Below are positions 1-10,167 of a stretch of DNA of 64,000 bases, in pieces. The notes under the pieces are model-generated. The model was not told the origin of the DNA, did no database searches, and was given only the letters and a program-made list of their open reading frames with translations. The DNA is from Streptomyces spiralis (GTDB lineage Bacteria; Actinomycetota; Actinomycetes; Streptomycetales; Streptomycetaceae), in contig NZ_BNBC01000009.1 of the NCBI RefSeq assembly GCF_014654675.1, positions 124,001-188,000 on the forward strand, written 5' to 3'. Every line of letters starts with the position of its first letter. The first letter of the stretch is position 1. Made by a program: the position numbers and the translations under genes.

Positions 1-1
1 C

Positions 2-574
2 GTCGATCTGCACACGGACCAGATCCAGGGCTTCTTCGACGGCCCGGTGGACCACCTGTTCGCGCTGCCGCTGCTGGCGGACTACGTGGGCAACAAGGTG
101 GACCGTTCGAAGCTGACGGTGGTGTCCCCGGACGCCGGCCGGGTGCGGGTGGCGGACCGGTGGTGCGACCGGCTGGGCGCGCCGCTGGCGATCGTGCACA
201 AGCGGCGTGACAAGGACGTGGCGAACCAGGTCACCGTGCACGAGGTCGTCGGTGACGTGAAGGGCCGCGTCTGTGTGCTGGTGGACGACATGGTCGACAC
301 CGGCGGCACGATCTGCGCCGCGGCGGACGCGCTGTTCGCGCACGGTGCGGAGGACGTGATCGTGACGGCGACGCACGGTGTGCTGTCGGGTCCGGCGGCG
401 GACCGGCTGAAGAACTCGCAGGTGAGCGAGTTCGTGTTCACGAACACGCTGCCGACGCCGGGCGAGCTGGAGCTGGACAAGATCACGGTGCTGTCGATCG
501 CGCCGACGGTCGCGCGGGCGGTGCGCGAGGTGTTCGAGGACGGTTCGGTGACGAGCCTCTTCGACGAGCAGTAA
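2..574 (+). CDS. prs: Ribose-phosphate pyrophosphokinase, 3' part (5' end outside window)
   Basis: Makes PRPP from ribose-5-phosphate and ATP for purine, pyrimidine, His and Trp synthesis in the cytoplasm. The window starts inside the gene; about 190 C-terminal residues of a family of roughly 320 are visible. The visible part begins VDLHTDQIQGFFDGPVDHL, the conserved domain-junction region, and carries the PRPP-binding loop VLVDDMVDTGGT near visible residues 92-103. Transcribed toward rplY, with 205 bases between. A short inverted repeat (ACGGG-CT-CCCGT, about 596-607) follows the stop and is at best a weak terminator. Confidence 0.97.
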   Translation, partial: VDLHTDQIQGFFDGPVDHLFALPLLADYVGNKVDRSKLTVVSPDAGRVRVADRWCDRLGAPLAIVHKRRDKDVANQVTVHEVVGDVKGRVCVLVDDMVDTGGTICAAADALFAHGAEDVIVTATHGVLSGPAADRLKNSQVSEFVFTNTLPTPGELELDKITVLSIAPTVARAVREVFEDGSVTSLFDEQ

Positions 575-779
575 CGATCACTCTGTGACCTTTCACGGGC
601 TCCCGTAGATCGTTTTGGGTACGGCCTCCTTCTCCGAGTAGACTGCTCAGGTTGCTCGGCGAGGGAGGCCGTGGCCGTCTTCGGGCGGATACGGCGGTCC
701 GTAATCGACGCGCTCTTCGTAGCAGGCCGTTCGTGTGGCCGGGTGACCACGTCCCCTACTTCTACGAGGAGTGAGAAGC

Positions 780-1376
780 ATGTCCGAGGTGAAGCTCGCC
801 GCCGAGACCCGCACCGAGTTCGGCAAGGGTGCCGCGCGCCGCATCCGCCGTGACAACAAGGTCCCGGGTGTTCTCTACGGTCACGGCTCCGACCCGCTGC
901 ACCTGACGCTGCCGGGCCACGACCTGCTGATGGCGCTGCGTACGCCGAACGTCCTGATCTCCCTGGACATCGACGGCAAGACCAACGAGCTGGCGATCCC
1001 GAAGTCCGTGCAGCGCGACCCGCTGAAGGGCTTCCTGGAGCACGTCGACCTTCAGCTGGTCAAGCGCGGCGAGAAGGTCACGGTCGAGATCCCGGTCAAC
1101 GCCGAGGGCGAACTGGCCCCGGGTGGCAACCTGCTGGAGCACGTGCTGAACGCGCTGCCGGTCGAGGCCGAGGCCACCCACATCCCCGAGGCCGTGACGG
1201 TGTCCGTGGAGGGTCTGGAGGCCGGTGCCTCGATCCACGCCAAGGACATCACCCTGCCGAGCGGTGTGACGCTGGCCGTCGAGGAGGACGCGGTCGTCCT
1301 TCAGGTCCTCCAGGCGCAGGTCGAGGAGGCCGCCGAGGGCGAGCAGGCCGAGGGCGAAGAGGCCGCCGAGGCCTGA
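780..1376 (+). CDS. rplY: 50S ribosomal protein L25/general stress protein Ctc
   Basis: Binds 5S rRNA in the large ribosomal subunit. The 198-residue product has the long TL5/CTC form: an N-terminal L25 domain (about residues 1-95) and a C-terminal beta domain ending in an acidic Glu/Ala-rich tail. The ATG at 780 is preferred over an in-frame GTG at 771 because AGGAG at 768-772 sits 7 bases before the ATG and would overlap the GTG. The order prs-rplY-pth is common in actinobacteria. A strong hairpin separates it from pth. Confidence 0.96.
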   Translation: MSEVKLAAETRTEFGKGAARRIRRDNKVPGVLYGHGSDPLHLTLPGHDLLMALRTPNVLISLDIDGKTNELAIPKSVQRDPLKGFLEHVDLQLVKRGEKVTVEIPVNAEGELAPGGNLLEHVLNALPVEAEATHIPEAVTVSVEGLEAGASIHAKDITLPSGVTLAVEEDAVVLQVLQAQVEEAAEGEQAEGEEAAEA

Positions 1377-1398
1377 TCCTCAGCCGATCGTCGTTTCG

Positions 1399-1442
1399 CC
1401 GGCCGCTGCTTCCCGTACTCCGGTAGGGGGAGCGGCGGCCGG
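1399..1442. terminator. GC-rich hairpin between rplY and pth
   Basis: The left arm CCGGCCGCTGCTTCCC pairs with the right arm GGGAGCGGCGGCCGG (one wobble, one bulge). There is no U-run. It lies 22 bases after the rplY stop and ends 8 bases before the pth ribosome-binding site, so it may be a partial terminator or an mRNA processing/attenuation element rather than a full stop. Confidence 0.6.
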
Positions 1443-1464
1443 TGCGTATCAAGGAGAAGCAGAC

Positions 1465-2070
1465 GTGACCACCCCGGCGAGTTCCGCGAACGCCCCCTGG
1501 CTGATCGTCGGCCTGGGCAATCCCGGACCGGAGTACGCCATGAACCGGCACAACGTGGGGTTCATGGCGGTGGATCTGCTGGCCGACCGTATCGGGGGCC
1601 GGTTCAAGCGGGCGAGCAAGGCGCAGGCGCAGGTGGTGGAGGGCCGGATCGGTCCGCCGGGCCCGGAGAGCCGCCGGGTGGTCCTGGTGAAGCCGATGTC
1701 GTACATGAACCTCTCGGGCGGTCCGGTGAACGCGCTGCGGGACTTCTACAAGGTTCCGGTGGCGAACATCGTGGCGATCCATGACGAGCTGGACATCGAC
1801 TACGGCACCCTGCGGCTGAAGCTGGGCGGCGGTGACAACGGGCACAACGGCCTGAAGTCGATGACGAAGGCGATGGGCGCGGACTACCACCGGGTGCGGT
1901 TCGGGATCGGGCGTCCGCCGGGCCGTATGCAGGTGGCGGACTTCGTGCTGAAGGACTTCTCGGCGGCGGAGCGCAAGGAGCTGGACTACTTCGTCGACCG
2001 GGCGGCGGACTCGGTGGAATGTCTGCTGGCGGAGGGGCTGGAGCGGGCGCAAAGCGCGTACAACTCCTGA
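1465..2070 (+). CDS. pth: Peptidyl-tRNA hydrolase
   Basis: Recycles peptidyl-tRNA released prematurely from ribosomes by cleaving the ester bond. The protein is 201 residues, normal for the family. Visible motifs are [18 protein letters not shown] (catalytic His in RHNVG), [11 protein letters not shown], and DELDIDYG followed by [12 protein letters not shown], which carries the catalytic Asp and the substrate-clamp Asn/His. The GTG start at 1465 has AAGGAG at 1451-1456, a good spacing. It follows rplY in the same direction. Confidence 0.97.
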   Translation: MTTPASSANAPWLIVGLGNPGPEYAMNRHNVGFMAVDLLADRIGGRFKRASKAQAQVVEGRIGPPGPESRRVVLVKPMSYMNLSGGPVNALRDFYKVPVANIVAIHDELDIDYGTLRLKLGGGDNGHNGLKSMTKAMGADYHRVRFGIGRPPGRMQVADFVLKDFSAAERKELDYFVDRAADSVECLLAEGLERAQSAYNS

Positions 2071-2123
2071 CTTGTCGGGCCGCCGGCCTCCTCGGGAGTT
2101 GACCGGGCGCAGGGGAATGGCCA

Positions 2124-2687
2124 ATGATCCCGGCCATGCCTGCCGCAGCAGCCACCGCCCGTAGTCGTTCCCGTCAGGCCCGTACGACCCGCAAGCCCGG
2201 CCGTACGAACCGCAAGCCCGCCCGTACGGCCTCGTTCGCCGCGCTGCGGTTCGGGCGGGTCGCCACGATGGGCGCGGTCACCGTGCTCATCCTGATCGCG
2301 GGCGTGTGGGCGTCCTGGAGCACCGCGCCCTACGTGATGCTGACCAAGGGGCGGGAGCGCGGGACGGTCGAGGTGACGCGGTGCGCCCACGACACGTGCA
2401 GCGGCCCGTACACGCCCCTGTCCGCGGGGTCGACGGCCCGGGACCGGGTGGAGATCGGCTCGGCGGTGGTGCACAAGGGGCGGACGTACAGCGTCGTGGT
2501 GAAGCCGGGCACCGACGAGGTGCTGCGTTCGGGCCCGGCCGGGATCCTGTACGCATGGGCTCCGCTGGGCGGTGCGCTGCTGCTGGCCTCGGTGGTGGTG
2601 GCGGGCGGGCTGCGGCTGGCCCGGGCCGCGTGGGTGCTGGCCGGGTCGGGTGTCGCGCTGCTGACGGCGGCTTTTCTGGCACTTTGA
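2124..2687 (+). CDS. Hypothetical membrane protein
   Basis: Not assigned to a named family. The 187-residue protein has a strongly basic N-terminus (about 45 residues rich in Arg, Lys, Thr and Pro), a first membrane helix near residues 50-70, an extracytoplasmic region of about 75 residues with two Cys (CAHDTC), and two closely spaced hydrophobic segments near the C-terminus. The two Cys could form a disulfide outside the cell (inference). ATG 2124 has AGGGGAA at 2111-2117; an in-frame ATG at 2136 is the alternative. Same strand as pth, 53 bases downstream. Confidence 0.75.
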   Translation: MIPAMPAAAATARSRSRQARTTRKPGRTNRKPARTASFAALRFGRVATMGAVTVLILIAGVWASWSTAPYVMLTKGRERGTVEVTRCAHDTCSGPYTPLSAGSTARDRVEIGSAVVHKGRTYSVVVKPGTDEVLRSGPAGILYAWAPLGGALLLASVVVAGGLRLARAAWVLAGSGVALLTAAFLAL

Positions 2688-2823
2688 CCAGGCTGGGCGG
2701 GCACCGTGCCGCCAAGGGCTGTCTTTGTTCCCGCTTTGTGATTGACGGGGCCTGGGGTGCGGCTGGGAAGCTGAGCCGCCCCCTCCACATCTTCCCGTTC
2801 GCTTCTCGAAGATGGACTGCCCC

Positions 2824-3540
2824 ATGCGTACCCTGATCCGCGCCGGCGCGGTGACCGCCGGTGTCTCGGCGGCGCTCGCGATCGCTCCCCTCGCGCACGC
2901 CGCCTCGCAGAACTCCCACCACGGTGACAACGGCACCGTGAAGATCCACGACGCGAAGACCGGCGAGGAGCTGCGCCGGAACGAGCCGCACGTCTGCACC
3001 TTCTATCTGGACGCCTTCGGATTCGACGGCGGGCAGCAGGTGGACTGGCACATCGAGACGTGGGCGCCGACCGGCGCCGTCAAGGGCGACACCGTGAAGG
3101 CCGGCGACATCACCCTGGACGCCGACGGCCACGGCCGCACGGAGGACCTGTCGCTGCCCGACGGGCACTACAAGCTGTTCTGGAACTTCGACGGCGAGAA
3201 GAGTGCCGCCGCCAAGCACAAGGTGTTCTGGACGGACTGCGCGCCCGAGAACGGCGGCTCCGGCTCCACGCCGAGCACGCCCGGCACCACGCCCGGCGGA
3301 CCCGGCTCCACGCCGAGCGGGTCCACCGCTCCGACCGCCTCCGCGTCACCGACCGCGGAGGCGACCTCCTCGGGCGCGGCTCCCGCCGCCTCCTCGTCCC
3401 CGTCCGCGCAGGGCGGCGCGAGCGGCGACCTCGCCGAGACGGGCAGCAGCGCCCCGGTGGGTCTGCTGTCGGGCGTCGCGGCCGCGCTGGTCGCGGCGGG
3501 TGGCTTCCTGGTGCTGCGGCGCCGGGCCCGCCGCGGCTGA
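2824..3540 (+). CDS. Secreted LAETG-type sortase-anchored surface protein
   Basis: Predicted wall-anchored protein of 238 residues. It has a Sec signal peptide (MRTLIRAG, hydrophobic core, AHA-A cleavage), a globular region of about 110 residues with two Cys (HVC and TDC), a Pro/Ser/Thr/Gly linker, and a C-terminal sorting signal of LAETG, a hydrophobic span and RRRARRG. LAxTG signals are typical of actinobacterial class E sortases. An upstream in-frame ATG at 2812 is possible; neither start has a strong Shine-Dalgarno. The ligand or role of the globular domain is not recognised. It converges on ppc through a strong terminator. Confidence 0.85.
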   Translation: MRTLIRAGAVTAGVSAALAIAPLAHAASQNSHHGDNGTVKIHDAKTGEELRRNEPHVCTFYLDAFGFDGGQQVDWHIETWAPTGAVKGDTVKAGDITLDADGHGRTEDLSLPDGHYKLFWNFDGEKSAAAKHKVFWTDCAPENGGSGSTPSTPGTTPGGPGSTPSGSTAPTASASPTAEATSSGAAPAASSSPSAQGGASGDLAETGSSAPVGLLSGVAAALVAAGGFLVLRRRARRG

Positions 3541-3553
3541 CAGAGCGGAAGGA

Positions 3554-3603
3554 ACATGAGGGTGGGCCCGGGATCCGCACGGATCCCGGGCCCACCCTCA
3601 TGT
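3554..3603. terminator. 24-bp-stem bidirectional terminator
   Basis: A perfect inverted repeat: arms at 3554-3577 and 3580-3603 are exact reverse complements around a 2-base centre. It lies between the converging LAETG-protein gene and ppc, so it probably terminates both. There is no U-tract, as is common in Streptomyces. Confidence 0.9.
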
Positions 3604-3619
3604 GGTCCGGCGGCCCTGG

Positions 3620-6349
<2,730 letters not shown>

Positions 6350-6556
6350 AGGTGCGGCTCCTTGCAGTGTTGAAGCTCGTCTGGGAGGGGAACCCGGACG
6401 GGTGCCGCGCGGCGGCTGCCGCATACGGGCCGGGCATCCGGGAAGGAATCTTCAGAGCGGACCGCGCTGTCCGACCGACACCAAGTCTAGGTGTCGGCTG
6501 GGACGCGCAGGCCAGGGGCTCTTGCCGCGCGGCGACGCGCTGCCATACTTACGTCG

Positions 6557-6576
6557 CCGTAGGTTACGGAACCGTA
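6557..6576. promoter_or_regulatory. Triple CCGTA/TACGG operator upstream of the desaturase-TetR pair
   Basis: The sequence reads CCGTA-GGT-TACGG-AA-CCGTA: two overlapping inverted repeats sharing the central TACGG. It lies 104 bases before the desaturase start in the ppc/desaturase divergent gap. The likely ligand is the TetR regulator encoded in the same operon (inference). A partial further half site, TTACG, sits just upstream at 6549-6553. Confidence 0.6.
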
Positions 6577-6610
6577 GGGAGCTGGTCGTTTCCGAAACCC
6601 ACCGGCACCA

Positions 6611-6652
6611 CCGGCACCACCGGCATCTGTCCCGGCACCACCGGTATCTGTC
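6611..6652 (+). repeat. Tandem 21-bp repeat in the desaturase leader
   Basis: Two adjacent copies of a 21-base unit starting CCGGCACCACCGG and ending ATCTGTC (6611-6631 and 6632-6652; 20 of 21 identical), preceded by further ACCGGC units. The array lies between the operator-like palindrome and the desaturase start, within the probable 5' leader. Confidence 0.8.
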
Positions 6653-6680
6653 ACGACCCTCGACCCCACAGGGGACGCCC

Positions 6681-7691
6681 ATGACCACAAGCTCCTCCGA
6701 TGTGCTCGACGACGCCCCGGAGGCGGCAGTCGGCGAGCTGCCCTCCGCCACTCTGGGCGGCGAGCAGAAGCGTTCGCTCGAGCAGATCACGCTGCTGCTG
6801 TTCATCACCGTTCCGTTCCTGGCGCTGCTCGCGGCGGTGCCGCTGGCCTGGGGGTGGGGGGTGAGCTGGCTGGACCTCGGTCTGCTGGTCTTCTTCTACT
6901 TCCTCGGCTGCCACGGCATCACGATCGGGTTCCACCGCCACTTCACACACGGTTCCTTCAAGGCCAAGCGGCCCCTGAAGGTCGCGCTGGCGATCGCGGG
7001 ATCGATGGCGGTCGAGGGCCCGCTGGTGCGCTGGGTGGCCGACCACCGCAAGCACCACAAGTTCTCGGACGCGGACGGCGACCCGCACTCGCCGTGGAAG
7101 TACGGCGAGACGATTCCCGCCCTGGTCAAGGGCCTGTACTGGGCGCATGTCGGCTGGATGTTCGACGAGGAGCAGACCCCGCAGGACAAGTACGCGCCGG
7201 ATCTGATCAAGGACCCGGTGATGCGGCGGATCTCCCGTCAGTTCGTGCTGTGGACGACTGCGTCGCTGCTGCTGCCGGCGCTGATCGGCGGCCTGGTGAC
7301 CATGTCGTGGTGGGGTGCGCTCACGGCCTTCTTCTGGGGTTCGCTCGTCCGGGTGGCGTTGCTGCACCACGTGACCTGGTCGATCAACTCGATCTGCCAC
7401 GCGGTGGGCAAGCGCCCGTTCAAGTCGCGGGACCGCTCGGGCAACGTGTGGTGGCTGGCGATCCTGTCCTGCGGCGAGTCCTGGCACAACCTGCACCACG
7501 CCGACCCGACCTCCGCCCGGCACGGTGTGGAGCGCGGTCAGCTGGACTCCTCCGCCCGCATCATCCGCTGGTTCGAGCAGCTCGGCTGGGCGTACGACGT
7601 GCGCTGGCCGTCACGCTCGCGTATCGATTCCCGCCGGAACACCGACGATCGCGGCTCCCGGCGCCGGAAGGAGACCGCCGAGGCGGCATGA
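6681..7691 (+). CDS. Acyl-CoA/fatty-acid delta-9-type desaturase
   Basis: Integral-membrane di-iron desaturase that introduces a double bond into acyl chains. The 336-residue protein shows the three histidine boxes HRHFTH (85-90), HRKHH (122-126) and, near the C-terminus, HNLHH, together with four hydrophobic membrane segments. ATG 6681 follows a GGGGA site at 6671-6675. The stop overlaps the ATG of the TetR gene (ATGA), so the two are translationally coupled, as in other desaturase/TetR pairs that sense acyl-CoA saturation. No fused electron donor is visible, so a separate reductase/ferredoxin is needed. Confidence 0.93.
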   Translation: MTTSSSDVLDDAPEAAVGELPSATLGGEQKRSLEQITLLLFITVPFLALLAAVPLAWGWGVSWLDLGLLVFFYFLGCHGITIGFHRHFTHGSFKAKRPLKVALAIAGSMAVEGPLVRWVADHRKHHKFSDADGDPHSPWKYGETIPALVKGLYWAHVGWMFDEEQTPQDKYAPDLIKDPVMRRISRQFVLWTTASLLLPALIGGLVTMSWWGALTAFFWGSLVRVALLHHVTWSINSICHAVGKRPFKSRDRSGNVWWLAILSCGESWHNLHHADPTSARHGVERGQLDSSARIIRWFEQLGWAYDVRWPSRSRIDSRRNTDDRGSRRRKETAEAA

Positions 7692-8362
7692 TTGACGCCG
7701 TGGCGACCGACTCCAGCACTTCCAGCAGCGACAAGCCGCGGCGCACCCGCCGCACCCGTATGACCGGTGCCGAGCGCCGCCAGCAGCTGCTGGAGATCGG
7801 TCGCACCCTGTTCGCGGCGAAGGGCTTCGAGGGCACGTCGGTGGAGGAGATCGCGGCGAAGGCCGGGGTGTCCAAGCCGGTGGTGTACGAGCACTTCGGC
7901 GGCAAGGAGGGGCTGTACGCGGTGGTGGTGGACCGCGAGATGCGGCGCCTGCTCGACATGGTGACCAGCTCGCTGACCGCCGGCCATCCGCGGGAGCTGT
8001 GCGAGCAGGCGGCCTTCGCACTCCTGGACTACATCGAGGAGTACACGGACGGCTTCCGCATCCTGGTCCGCGACTCCCCGATCCCCCAGTCCACGGGCTC
8101 CTTCGCCTCGCTGATCTCCGACATCGCCACCCAGGTGGAGGACATCCTGGGCCGCGAGTTCAAGTCCCGCGGCTTCGATCCGAAGCTGGCCCCGCTCTAC
8201 GCCCAGGCGCTGGTCGGGATGGTCGCCCTGACCGGCCAGTGGTGGCTGGACGTGCGCCGCCCGAAGAAGGCGGAGGTGGCCGCCCACCTGGTCAACCTGG
8301 CCTGGCACGGCCTGGACGGCCTGGAACAGAAGCCGCGGCTGATAGGGCACCGCAAGGCGTAA
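7688..8362 (+). CDS. TetR-family regulator, coupled to the desaturase
   Basis: 224-residue repressor-type protein. An N-terminal disordered Ser/Thr/Arg stretch is followed by a TetR helix-turn-helix (about residues 28-80: RRQQLLEIGRTLF ... VEEIAAKAGVSKPVVYEHFGGKEGLY) and an all-helical ligand domain. The ATG overlaps the desaturase stop. By analogy with DesT-type regulators it may monitor fatty-acyl-CoA and bind the CCGTA/TACGG repeat upstream of the operon (inference). Its 3' end overlaps the convergent VOC gene by 71 bases. Confidence 0.9.
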   Translation: MIDAVATDSSTSSSDKPRRTRRTRMTGAERRQQLLEIGRTLFAAKGFEGTSVEEIAAKAGVSKPVVYEHFGGKEGLYAVVVDREMRRLLDMVTSSLTAGHPRELCEQAAFALLDYIEEYTDGFRILVRDSPIPQSTGSFASLISDIATQVEDILGREFKSRGFDPKLAPLYAQALVGMVALTGQWWLDVRRPKKAEVAAHLVNLAWHGLDGLEQKPRLIGHRKA

Positions 8363-8735
8363 GCGGGCCGGTCCTGTGGACCGGCTCCAGGAACTCCAGC
8401 CGGTTGCCCACCGGGTCCTCGGAGTAGAAGCGCCGGTGGCCCGGCAGGTTGTCGTCCCAGGTGACCGGGGCGCCCCGCTCGGCCAGCCGGACGGCGTACG
8501 CCTCGATGCCCGTCACCCTCAGGCCGGGGTGGGCCTTCTTCGCGGGCCGGAAGTCCTCCTCGATGCCCAGGTGGAGCTGGACGGACCCGGCCTGGAACCA
8601 GCAGCCCCCGCGCGCGGCCAGGACCGGTGGCTTGGGGATCTCCGTCATGCCGAGGACGCCGACGTAGTACGCCCTCAGGTCGTCCTCGGAGCCGGGCGGG
8701 GCGGCGAGCTGGACGTGGTCGATGGCCGTGAGCAC
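8292..8735 (-). CDS. VOC-family (glyoxalase-like) protein
   Basis: Metal-dependent VOC-fold protein of unknown substrate, 147 residues. It begins with IDHVQLAAPPG and has paired beta-alpha-beta-beta-beta modules with candidate metal ligands His7, His55 (QLHLGIEE) and a terminal Glu in NRLEFLE (near 116). The family core ends there; the last 30 residues are Pro/Arg/Gly-rich and are encoded antisense to the end of the TetR gene, so the tail may be a recent read-through extension. It begins 3 bases after the upstream methyltransferase stop, implying one operon. Confidence 0.85.
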   Translation of the reverse strand: MLTAIDHVQLAAPPGSEDDLRAYYVGVLGMTEIPKPPVLAARGGCWFQAGSVQLHLGIEEDFRPAKKAHPGLRVTGIEAYAVRLAERGAPVTWDDNLPGHRRFYSEDPVGNRLEFLEPVHRTGPLTPCGALSAAASVPGRPGRARPG

Positions 8736-8738
8736 GGC

Positions 8739-9590
8739 CTACGCCCCCTTCACGGCGACCGCGAAGAGGCGGCGGAACGGGAACGGGGTGCCGTGCGGAC
8801 CGGCCGGGTAGGCCTCGCGCAGGGCGGCCCGGTACTCGGCGAGGAACGCCTCGCGGGCCTCCGGGTCGTCGGCGAGCGCCGTGAGGACCGGGCGCAGACC
8901 CGTGCCCTTCACCCAGTCCAGGACGGGGTCCTGGCCGGTCAGCAGGTGGATGTACGTCGTCTCCCACACGTCGGCCGCGCAGCCGAGCCCGGTCAGTCGC
9001 TCCAGGTACGCCTCGGGGGCGAGCACCGCGTCCTCGTGCCGCAGGACGTCGCCGAGGCGGTCGCGCCAGCGGGCGGAGCCCGCGAGGTCGCGCATCAGCC
9101 GGTGGCTGGGGGCGGAGAAGTTGCCGGGCACCTGGAAGGCGAAGACGCCGCCGGGCTCGAGGGCCGCCAACCAGTCGGCGAAGCGCCCCACGTGCCCCGG
9201 CACCCACTGGAGGGTGGCGTTGCTGACGATCAGGTCGTACGGCTCGGTGGGCGTCCAGGTGCGGGCGTCGGCGGCGGCGAAGTCGAGGCGGCCGCCGCCG
9301 GGCGTGGGGCCCTCGTGATCCACCACGGCCTTGTCGAGCATCTCGGGCGAGTTGTCGTAGCCGGTGATGTGCGCGGTGGGCCAGCGGTCCGCGAGGAGGA
9401 CGGTGACGTTGCCGGGGCCGCAGCCGAGATCGGCGATGCGGGGCGGGCGCGGGTCCGCGGGCAGGTCCGGGACGCGGGCGAGGAGGTCGGCGAAGGGGCG
9501 GGCCCGGTGGCCGGCGTGGCGCAGGTACTGGGCGGGGTCCCAGGTGGGACTGTCGGCGCGGCGGGCACGGTGGGAGCTATCGGCGGACAT
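8739..9590 (-). CDS. tam: Trans-aconitate 2-methyltransferase
   Basis: SAM-dependent methyltransferase that esterifies trans-aconitate, detoxifying an aconitase inhibitor. The 283-residue protein has motif I IADLGCGPGNVTVLL (about 52-66), followed by GYDNSPEML and NATLQWVPGH, which fit the Tam family. It is first in an operon with the VOC gene and divergent from a MarR gene across a 79-base gap with palindromic sites. Substrate assignment rests on overall family resemblance. Confidence 0.88.
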   Translation of the reverse strand: MSADSSHRARRADSPTWDPAQYLRHAGHRARPFADLLARVPDLPADPRPPRIADLGCGPGNVTVLLADRWPTAHITGYDNSPEMLDKAVVDHEGPTPGGGRLDFAAADARTWTPTEPYDLIVSNATLQWVPGHVGRFADWLAALEPGGVFAFQVPGNFSAPSHRLMRDLAGSARWRDRLGDVLRHEDAVLAPEAYLERLTGLGCAADVWETTYIHLLTGQDPVLDWVKGTGLRPVLTALADDPEAREAFLAEYRAALREAYPAGPHGTPFPFRRLFAVAVKGA

Positions 9591-9604
9591 GGCGGCCTCC
9601 CTGT

Positions 9605-9637
9605 TATCTCGATTCCAAGATAGTTGATATCAAGAGA
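9605..9637. promoter_or_regulatory. Paired palindromic sites between tam and the marR gene
   Basis: Two adjacent palindromes: TATCT-N8-AGATA (9605-9622, with an extra inner G/C match) and TTGATATCAA (9624-9633, perfect), the latter followed by GAGA. They occupy an AT-rich island in the 79-base divergent gap, the normal place for a MarR autoregulatory operator controlling both directions. Confidence 0.65.
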
Positions 9638-9669
9638 CTTCACGTCGACACAACCACTACACTGATCGC

Positions 9670-10167
9670 ATGGAGGACGAGGTCGATCGGCTGGTCGCGG
9701 CGTGGCGGCGGGAGCGCCCGGACCTCGACGTGGAACCGCTCGAGGTGCTCAGCCGGGTGAGCAGGCTGGCCCGGCACCTGGACCGCGCACGCCGGCTGGC
9801 CTTCGCCGAGCACAGCCTGGAGCCCTGGGAGTTCGACGTGCTGACCGCGCTCAGGCGCGCGGGAGTGCCGTACCAGCTCTCCCCCGGACAGCTGCTGACC
9901 CAGACCCTGGTCACCTCGGGCACCATGACCAACCGCATCGACCGGCTGGCGAAGAAGGGCCTGGTGGAGCGGCTGCCCGACCCCAGCGACCGGCGCGGTG
10001 TGCTGGTCCGCCTCACCGTGGAGGGCCGCGACCGCGCGGACCAGTCCCTCGCGGGCCTGCTGGACCAGGAGCGCGCGATCCTGGCCGAACTGTCCTCCGC
10101 CCAGCGAGCCGAACTCGCCGGACTGCTACGCCAGCTGACCGCCCCGTTCGACAACATCCCCGGCTAG
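9670..10167 (+). CDS. MarR-family regulator
   Basis: 165-residue winged-helix regulator. The HTH lies around residues 60-95 (LSPGQLLTQTLVTSGTMTNR), followed by the wing KGLVERLPDPSDRRGVLVRLT with the conserved DxRG. N- and C-terminal helices form the dimer interface. It is divergent from tam and probably controls tam and itself through the palindromes in the gap (inference). Its last 42 bases overlap the convergent response-regulator gene. Confidence 0.92.
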   Translation: MEDEVDRLVAAWRRERPDLDVEPLEVLSRVSRLARHLDRARRLAFAEHSLEPWEFDVLTALRRAGVPYQLSPGQLLTQTLVTSGTMTNRIDRLAKKGLVERLPDPSDRRGVLVRLTVEGRDRADQSLAGLLDQERAILAELSSAQRAELAGLLRQLTAPFDNIPG

